DNA from: JBDSYA01 sp039925865
GTDB lineage: Bacteria > Bacteroidota > Ignavibacteria > Tepidaquicellales > Tepidaquicellaceae
DNA length: 11,785 bases
Assembly: GCA_039925865.1 (NCBI GenBank)
Contig: JBDSYA010000047.1
Location: 1 to 11,785, forward strand
Reading direction: 5' to 3'
Every line of letters starts with the position of its first letter. Position 1 is the first letter of the stretch. The position numbers were made by a program, and so were the translations under genes. The notes below the pieces were generated by a model. The model made no database searches, was not told where the DNA came from, and saw nothing but the letters and a program-made list of their open reading frames with translations. Shown in pieces: positions 7,020-11,785 of the stretch.

Positions 7020-7778
7020 ATGAATTCAGAAAAAATCCGGACAAAAGATCTGAATCTCTATTACGGTGATAATCAGGCTTTGAAGAATGTTACGATCATA
7101 ATAGACGAAAATAAAGTAACTTCTCTCATTGGTCCTTCCGGTTGCGGAAAATCTACATTTCTCAGAACACTCAACCGGCTAAATGATACTATTGATAATG
7201 TCAGAATTGAAGGAGATGTTTTTATCGAAGGAATTAATATTTATGACAAAAATGTAGATGTTGTTTCATTGCGGAAAAAGGTCGGAATGATATTTCAAAA
7301 GTCTAATCCATTTCCAAAATCAGTTTATGAAAATGTTGCTTATGGTCCAAGGATTAACGGTGTGAATAAAAAAAAGATGCTGGATGAAATAGTTGAAACA
7401 AGCTGTAAGCGTGCTGCTATCTGGGATGAGATCAAAGACCGGATGAATGATTCTGCGCTTGGCCTTTCAGGAGGACAGCAGCAGAGAGTGTGCATTGCAA
7501 GAGCTCTTGCGGTTGAGCCTGAAATACTTTTAATGGATGAGCCGGCAAGCGCGCTTGATCCAATCTCTACTTCAAAGATTGAAGAATTAATGTTTGATCT
7601 GAAAAAAACGCTTACCATAGTAATTGTAACGCATAATATGCAGCAAGCTGCAAGGGTCAGTGATAAATGCGCATTTTTTCTTTCCGGAGAGATCGTCGAA
7701 TATTCCTCAACAAGCAGGCTGTTCACTAAACCCGAACACGAGAAGACACAAAATTATATTTCCGGGAAATTCGGGTAA
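7020..7778 (+). CDS. pstB: Phosphate ABC transporter ATP-binding protein PstB
   Basis: PstB hydrolyses ATP to drive high-affinity phosphate import through PstC/PstA at the inner membrane. The 252-residue protein has the usual PstB length and motifs: Walker A GPSGCGKST at 38-46, followed by the family-typical FLRTLNRLND, Q-loop QKSNPFPKSVYENVAYGPR starting at Q93, signature LSGGQQQR at 149-156, Walker B LLMDEPASALDP at 170-181, and switch histidine H205. The C-terminal LFTKPEHEKTQNYISGKFG is also characteristic. The ATG at 7020 gives the normal N-terminus. The gene lies 39 bases after lolD and 159 bases before phoU. pstS, pstC and pstA, which normally precede pstB, are absent; they must lie elsewhere if the transporter works. 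Family assignment is secure. Confidence 0.95.
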   Translation: MNSEKIRTKDLNLYYGDNQALKNVTIIIDENKVTSLIGPSGCGKSTFLRTLNRLNDTIDNVRIEGDVFIEGINIYDKNVDVVSLRKKVGMIFQKSNPFPKSVYENVAYGPRINGVNKKKMLDEIVETSCKRAAIWDEIKDRMNDSALGLSGGQQQRVCIARALAVEPEILLMDEPASALDPISTSKIEELMFDLKKTLTIVIVTHNMQQAARVSDKCAFFLSGEIVEYSSTSRLFTKPEHEKTQNYISGKFG

Positions 7779-7796
7779 TGTCATTTTCGGTTTTTT

Positions 7797-7874
7797 ATTT
7801 TAGATTTGGAATTTAGGTTTAAGATTTTGGATCTTTTATTTTTAATCTTAAATCAAAGATCATAAATCTAAAAT
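7797..7874. repeat. AT-rich imperfect palindrome between pstB and phoU
   Basis: ATTTTAGATTT (7797-7807) is perfectly inverted as AAATCTAAAAT (7864-7874). Nested inside, TTTAAGATT (7818-7826) is inverted as AATCTTAAA (7844-7852). GATCTTT (7830-7836) and AAAGATC (7855-7861) offer a competing pairing. The transcript could fold into a long weak stem. It could partly terminate or stabilise the pstB message, or be a relic of dispersed repeat sequence built from TTTAGATTT-like words. The rest of the 159-base spacer is AT-rich and gene-free. Confidence 0.55.
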
Positions 7875-7937
7875 CTAATAAAGTGGTACCTTTTAAAAAA
7901 TATTTTATATATTATAAATAATAACGAATAAAGAATA

Positions 7938-8618
7938 ATGTTTCATTACTTAGAAGAGGAGCTTGAGCAGCTTAAGACAAAAATTATTAAGATGGGAAGT
8001 CTTGTTGAAGAACAGATCGAACTATCCTTCCGTGCATTGTTTGAAGGTAATATTGAGCTTGCACATAAAGTAGTCAGCAGGGATGATGAGGTTGATAAGT
8101 TTGATTTAAAAATTGATAAACATTGTCAGAGAATTTTTGCTTTGACCCAGCCTGTTGCATTTGATCTGCGGCTGATCATGTCTGCGCTTATGATAAACAG
8201 TGATCTTGAAAGAATGGGAGATATCGCAGTGAATATTTCTGAAAGAACGGAATCACTTGCCGGACAGGGAGAGCTTATGAAGAAAATGAAGCTTAATGAA
8301 ATGTCGGCAATCGTTCAGAAAATTGTTAAGATGAGTATTGACTGCTTTGTTAACGGGGATGCTGAGCTGGCGAAAGCAATTATCATGATGGATATTGAAG
8401 TTGATAAGCTTGATGAAGTCATATTTCATTTACTATCGGAAGAGATGAAATTGAATAATGAACTGATAGTCCCCTGCTTGCATATTCTTACAATGGTGAG
8501 GAATATCGAACGCCTTTCCGACCATGCAACTAATATTGCCGAGGATGTGATATTTCTAATTGATGCCAAGATGATCAAGCACAGTAAAGATCCGGAGAAT
8601 CTTAAGCAAAAAGAATAA
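7938..8618 (+). CDS. phoU: Phosphate-signalling regulator PhoU
   Basis: PhoU is a cytoplasmic helical protein that links Pst transporter activity to PhoR/PhoB-type signalling and limits phosphate uptake. The 226 residues have the normal family length and contain two PhoU repeats, each a three-helix bundle. The metal-binding E-x-x-x-D motif appears in both: ERMGD at 91-95 and ERLSD at 191-195, the latter inside RNIERLSDHATNIAEDVIFL. The N-terminus (FHYLEEELEQLKTKIIKMG) is also typical. The ATG at 7938 fits the family start; the leader before it is AT-rich without a Shine-Dalgarno motif. Position downstream of pstB matches the classical pst-phoU order, though the 159-base spacer leaves room for a separate promoter. 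A sensor kinase or response regulator is not within the window. Confidence 0.95.
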   Translation: MFHYLEEELEQLKTKIIKMGSLVEEQIELSFRALFEGNIELAHKVVSRDDEVDKFDLKIDKHCQRIFALTQPVAFDLRLIMSALMINSDLERMGDIAVNISERTESLAGQGELMKKMKLNEMSAIVQKIVKMSIDCFVNGDAELAKAIIMMDIEVDKLDEVIFHLLSEEMKLNNELIVPCLHILTMVRNIERLSDHATNIAEDVIFLIDAKMIKHSKDPENLKQKE

Positions 8619-8636
8619 TTCTCTTACAATAAATTA

Positions 8637-10523
8637 ATGAAAATTCTATTTTTAGTTTTATATTCCTTCACATCTCAAATTAGTTTTTCACAAAACAAAC
8701 AGTCTGACTCGCTTTACAAAATTCCATTCGATACAAACAAGATCAAACATGCTGTAAGACTTTCAAACACTTCTGAAGTATTTTCTTATGATTCGCTTTA
8801 TATCTGGAATGATAAAAGAAGCTTATCGGAAATAATGGATGCCAGAGCGGGATATTTTGTGAATGACTTTGGATTAGGCGGGAGGAACAGAATTAACTTT
8901 AACGGATTTTCTGAAGAAAACATTGGCATTTTCAGGGATGGCATTCAGATTAATGAATTTGTTTTCGGAGGTTTTGATGTTCAGGAGATTTCCGTTAATG
9001 AAATTGACAGGATCGAGGAGATCTCAAATGTTTCTTCATTTCTTTACGGAGTAAATACAAACGGAAAAGCACTCAATGTATTGACCAAAGATTACTTCAG
9101 GCCATCGGCTTTTTCTCAGTTAAGATATTCACAGGACAGGAATAATTCACTATATGCAGATGTATTTTTTAATCTTCCGTTTTCGAGAAAAATCAACTGG
9201 ATGTTTGGAGGAACCAAACATTCTTCGGATGGCTTCTACGAGAATTCCTCATTTGATTTTTGGAGAGGCCGAACTAAATTCAGTTACTATCCAACTTCTA
9301 AAATTAATCTTCAGCTAAATTTTCATTACAACAATATTAAAAGAGATCTTAACGAAGGTTTAATAGAGAACTTTACAGATTCGCTATTAAACAAAACAGC
9401 AGATGTTGTGTCACCTTTTAACAATGAAGAGATTGAAAATTATCAGGCAGATATTTCTGCAACTTTAAAATTCTTTCGTGATCCTCTTTCGCTCACAAAG
9501 TTAAAACTTTTCCACAAAAATTATATTAGGGATTATAATGGTCAAAAAACTATAATCGCATTTAAGGATAGCGTTGTAGAATTTACCGATGTTTACAGTG
9601 GAAACAGGTCAGGCATTTTAGCTTCACAAAATTTTAACTTTCTAAAATCAAAAACACTTACCGGAAATATTCTAGTTGGGGCAAATTTTTATTATGACAA
9701 TGTAAGTGCTGATATTATTGATTTTGTTGAAAATGAGAAATATTCAAAAAGTTATTACAGCGGATATTTAAAAGCTGATGTAGCCATTGGAAAAATTAAC
9801 TTATCACCAATGGTTAAATATGAAAAAATTAGAAATGGAGATTTTCTCAGTACGGGACTTGAAGTAGAATATAAATTAATAGACAAGAGAGACTTGGCAG
9901 TTAAATTTCACGGTGGAGCAAGCATCAGGAATAACGAATATTATTTTGCTATAAATTCAATAAGAAATATTGAAGATTCTCCCAAATGGAAGGAAAATTA
10001 TTACGAATTGGGGATTTCTGCAAAATCTAGTAATATAGATTTCGAATCATATTTTTTTTTGGAAGAATTAAAATCATTTCATAATCAAATCTGGAGAGGA
10101 ATAAATGTTTCACTGAATTATCAAACAAAGTTTATTACACTATCTAGTGAGTTAAACTATTTGAAAAAACCCGTACATCCTGATTTTTATGTAAAATCTG
10201 ATATTTCATATCACAATTATTTTTTTAAAAGAAAACTTAACATGCGTACCGGCTTTACTGTTAAATATTTAAAATCTGAATATGATATTAGTTTCAATAA
10301 AAGGTTTCATACATATTTTGGTTATCAAAGAAAACCTGTCAGTGAGAATTTCCATGTAGATTTTTACATTGGCGCACGGATTGGAAATGCCAATGTTAAT
10401 CTAACTCTCGCAAATATATTCAATAATTTGTATTACGATTCTTACCTTTATCCTTACAATAACCGCGGAGGTCTGGGAAATGTAGTTTCGAGGTTTACGA
10501 TTGTGTGGGACTTCCTGAATTAG
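8637..10523 (+). CDS. TonB-dependent-receptor-like outer-membrane protein with a plug domain
   Basis: The 628-residue product starts with a probable signal peptide (MKILFLVLYSFTSQISFS, cleavage near residue 18-19). Residues about 60-155 resemble the plug of TonB-dependent receptors: SLSEIMDARAGYFVNDFG, then FRDGIQINEFVFGG, then EIDRIEEISNVSSFLYGVNTNG. The remainder has many short alternating aromatic strands, as in a transmembrane barrel. It is smaller than most SusC-type receptors and lacks the N-terminal carboxypeptidase-like domain. I see no clear TonB box, and the last residues (VWDFLN) do not end in the usual aromatic. The gene follows phoU by 18 bases on the same strand, so it is probably co-transcribed and may take up a phosphorus-containing substrate; that role is inference. 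A nine-T tract at 10052-10060 lies in the barrel region. The sequence appears more AT-rich than its neighbours. Confidence 0.75.
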   Translation: MKILFLVLYSFTSQISFSQNKQSDSLYKIPFDTNKIKHAVRLSNTSEVFSYDSLYIWNDKRSLSEIMDARAGYFVNDFGLGGRNRINFNGFSEENIGIFRDGIQINEFVFGGFDVQEISVNEIDRIEEISNVSSFLYGVNTNGKALNVLTKDYFRPSAFSQLRYSQDRNNSLYADVFFNLPFSRKINWMFGGTKHSSDGFYENSSFDFWRGRTKFSYYPTSKINLQLNFHYNNIKRDLNEGLIENFTDSLLNKTADVVSPFNNEEIENYQADISATLKFFRDPLSLTKLKLFHKNYIRDYNGQKTIIAFKDSVVEFTDVYSGNRSGILASQNFNFLKSKTLTGNILVGANFYYDNVSADIIDFVENEKYSKSYYSGYLKADVAIGKINLSPMVKYEKIRNGDFLSTGLEVEYKLIDKRDLAVKFHGGASIRNNEYYFAINSIRNIEDSPKWKENYYELGISAKSSNIDFESYFFLEELKSFHNQIWRGINVSLNYQTKFITLSSELNYLKKPVHPDFYVKSDISYHNYFFKRKLNMRTGFTVKYLKSEYDISFNKRFHTYFGYQRKPVSENFHVDFYIGARIGNANVNLTLANIFNNLYYDSYLYPYNNRGGLGNVVSRFTIVWDFLN

Positions 10524-10577
10524 TTGACTTGTTGATTAGTTAATTGGTTAATTGCCTGAAGTTTAATTAAATTTGGA

Positions 10578-10596
10578 ATGTTAAATGATTTAACAT
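10578..10596. repeat. Perfect 8-bp hairpin inside the convergent-terminator loop
   Basis: ATGTTAAA (10578-10585) is followed by the loop TGA and the perfect inverse TTTAACAT (10589-10596). It sits in the loop of the larger inverted repeat and would strengthen folding of either transcript. Confidence 0.55.
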
Positions 10597-10626
10597 CAAC
10601 TAGTTAACTAATCAACTAGTTAACTA
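10595..10626. repeat. Two exact tandem copies of a 16-base unit
   Basis: ATCAACTAGTTAACTA occurs twice in a row (10595-10610 and 10611-10626), followed by partial copies ATCAAC at 10627-10632 and again at 10635-10640. The second copy contains the stop codon of the leftward GT9 gene, so its last codons lie within repeat sequence. A related inverted copy lies at 10528-10550. Confidence 0.8.
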
Positions 10627-11675
10627 ATCAACAAATCAACTGCTTCAACAACTTCATTAACCGTAATCAACTTTATACATTTAAATTCATCCTCACCTTT
10701 CCATATGCATTCCACAGGCTTAGGTGAATTGTAAAAACACGGACTACATTCCAAATCTTTCCTTACTAAAGCATGATCAACTTTCCAGGGATATAGTTCT
10801 CTATAATTTGTATAGGCAAAAATTGCAACTGTTGGAATGTTCAATGCAGCAGCCGAATGCATAAACGCAGTATCATTTGAAATAAATAATTTGCAGGTTG
10901 TCATCCTTGCAATTGAATCCATATAATTTTGAGTTGAGGCAGTTACAGCTTCACCGTTCATCATATTTTTTATCTCTTCATTCAGTTCAAATTCATTTCC
11001 GAAAAGAAGAATTTTAGCGTCATATTCTTTTATTAATTTATTTCCAAGCTCAGCATACTTCTGCTTATCCCATCTTTTATGAATATGATTTTTTAAAACA
11101 GAAGAACCCGGATGAAAACCAATAATCAATTTGTCTTTAAGATTATTTTGAGTGATCCACTCACCAGCTTTGATCTTATCTTCTTCATTAATAAAAATTT
11201 CCATGTGACCTGCTTCATCATCTTTTACATCATGAATTATAGCTTTTATCAAATCAAGATTTTGTAAAACATTATGCCTGTCCTTTACTTCATCAATTAG
11301 AATATCATTGAAAAATTCAGCGCGTGCTAAACCGGAATGAATGTAATGGTGAGCAATTTTTTTCTTAGCTCCGAGGAAAGCATTTACAACATTGTATTCG
11401 AAACGGTTAGCAGGATAAACATTTATTGAGTAATCGTAATTGTTACTTTTCAGATCACGGACTTCCGATAAAGATTTGAGCTTTGATTGTTTAAGAAAAT
11501 TAATGAAGTGAATCTCTTTAAGGAAAGGACTTTGCTCATACATTTCTTTTACAGACTTAAACATGACAAGCATTTCGATCGAACTGTCAGGGAGTTTTTC
11601 TTTGAGAATTCTGAGGGCTGGTGAAAACATTAAAGCATCACCATTTCCGGAGAGTGCGTTGATGAGAATTTTCAT
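10620..11675 (-). CDS. Glycosyltransferase family 9 protein (ADP-heptose:LPS heptosyltransferase-like)
   Basis: GT9 enzymes transfer heptose or related sugars onto the lipopolysaccharide core on the cytoplasmic face of the inner membrane. The 351-residue protein has the GT-B two-domain plan. It opens with MKILINALSGNGDALMFSPALRIL, the glycine-rich acceptor-side loop. After the linker comes IGFHPGSS at 185-192 with KRW at 200-202, then FISNDTAFMHSAAALNIPTVAIF at 264-286, all diagnostic of GT9. Four cysteines near the C-terminus (C310, C313, C323, C333) form a CxxC-x9-C-x9-C pattern seen in some relatives, perhaps a metal or structural site. The ATG at 11675 begins exactly at the conserved N-terminus. 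The gene lies 11 bases after the stop of the upstream gene on the same strand, so they form an operon. The exact sugar cannot be told from sequence. Confidence 0.9.
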   Translation of the reverse strand: MKILINALSGNGDALMFSPALRILKEKLPDSSIEMLVMFKSVKEMYEQSPFLKEIHFINFLKQSKLKSLSEVRDLKSNNYDYSINVYPANRFEYNVVNAFLGAKKKIAHHYIHSGLARAEFFNDILIDEVKDRHNVLQNLDLIKAIIHDVKDDEAGHMEIFINEEDKIKAGEWITQNNLKDKLIIGFHPGSSVLKNHIHKRWDKQKYAELGNKLIKEYDAKILLFGNEFELNEEIKNMMNGEAVTASTQNYMDSIARMTTCKLFISNDTAFMHSAAALNIPTVAIFAYTNYRELYPWKVDHALVRKDLECSPCFYNSPKPVECIWKGEDEFKCIKLITVNEVVEAVDLLIS

Positions 11676-11686
11676 AAAGAATAATT

Positions 11687-11785
11687 CTATCTTAAAATTT
11701 CAGCATCGTACTTCATTACTTTTTCAATGCTCAAGGCAGCATTTAAAGAATCACCTTTTTCATTGAAAAGCTGATACAACTGGTA
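11687..11785 (-). CDS. C-terminal end of an unidentified protein, possibly TPR-like (5' end outside window)
   Basis: On the minus strand the frame is open from the window edge to a TAG at 11689-11687, giving 32 residues. They begin YQLYQLFNEKGDSLNAALS and end KVMKYDAEILR. The spacing, with G-D followed by A-L and a second amphipathic helix, resembles the last repeat of a tetratricopeptide-type protein or the helical tail of a large membrane protein such as the DUF2723 family; the fragment is too short to decide. It stops 11 bases before the GT9 start, with no terminator between, so the two are probably one transcript and may share a role in cell-surface glycan synthesis. Confidence 0.6.
   Translation of the reverse strand, partial: YQLYQLFNEKGDSLNAALSIEKVMKYDAEILR

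Larger units (their letters stand above)
10522..10641. terminator. Probable bidirectional terminator: 28-bp inverted repeat between convergent genes
   Basis: Bases 10522-10549 and the reverse complement of 10614-10641 agree at 25 of 28 positions; two of the three mismatches can form G-U pairs in the left-to-right transcript. The left arm overlaps the TAG of the receptor gene (10521-10523). The right arm covers the TAA and last codons of the GT9 gene (10620-10641 on the minus strand). The 64-base loop holds a further perfect hairpin. The position between convergent genes suggests termination in both directions, although the arms are AT-rich and there is no long T-run. Confidence 0.6.

Noticed and set aside
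10595..10640. Tandem 16-base repeats as a possible CRISPR or attachment site
   Set aside because: The copies are directly adjacent without spacers, the unit is too short for CRISPR, and no integrase or cas gene is near.
11563..11766. Short forward reading frame of 67 codons opposite the GT9 gene start
   Set aside because: It is antisense to a well-supported GT9 gene and the tail of its upstream neighbour, and its product resembles nothing known to me.

Overview
The window looks like chromosome of an AT-rich Gram-negative bacterium from the Bacteroidota/Chlorobi side of the tree, with the Ignavibacteria as my best guess. Reasons: diderm envelope genes (a TamB-like tail, a lipoprotein-release ABC transporter, a TonB-receptor-like barrel, a heptosyltransferase-type GT9 enzyme), start codons preceded by AT-rich leaders with no Shine-Dalgarno motif, frequent UUG starts, and spacers holding degenerate short AT-rich repeats. 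The taxonomic call is inference; no rRNA or tRNA gene is present.

Layout, left to right. Bases 1-321 are the 3' end of a TamB-like envelope protein. Four bases after its stop begins ribonuclease R (to 2440). Its N-terminal winged helix is encoded upstream of the first ATG and appears to begin at an AUA codon. A 199-base spacer carries a GC-rich hairpin repeat ending in GGATGACAAAG. It is followed by a 447-codon gene that encodes only the C-terminal half of the ClpB disaggregase (part of the coiled coil plus an intact second AAA+ module). Next is a ParB/sulfiredoxin-fold protein resembling the free serine kinases SbnI and SerK (4041-4877). Then come a LolC/E-type permease and LolD ATPase (5011-6980), forming a lipoprotein-release ABC transporter. 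The phosphate-transport ATPase PstB and the regulator PhoU follow, with no pstS, pstC or pstA beside them. A small TonB-dependent-receptor-like outer-membrane protein starts 18 bases after phoU.

The right end is transcribed leftwards: a GT9 glycosyltransferase (10620-11675) and, 11 bases upstream of it, the tail of another gene (11687-11785). The two convergent gene sets meet at a 28-bp imperfect inverted repeat that contains both stop codons and is a good candidate for a bidirectional terminator.

Together the genes cover envelope biogenesis (TamB, Lol, GT9, outer-membrane barrel), phosphate handling (PstB, PhoU) and RNA/protein quality control (RNase R, ClpB half). I see no phage, transposase, CRISPR array or defence cluster. 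The most unusual points are the half-length ClpB, the apparent AUA start of RNase R, the SbnI/SerK-like gene outside any siderophore cluster, and the different short-repeat motif in each of several spacers.
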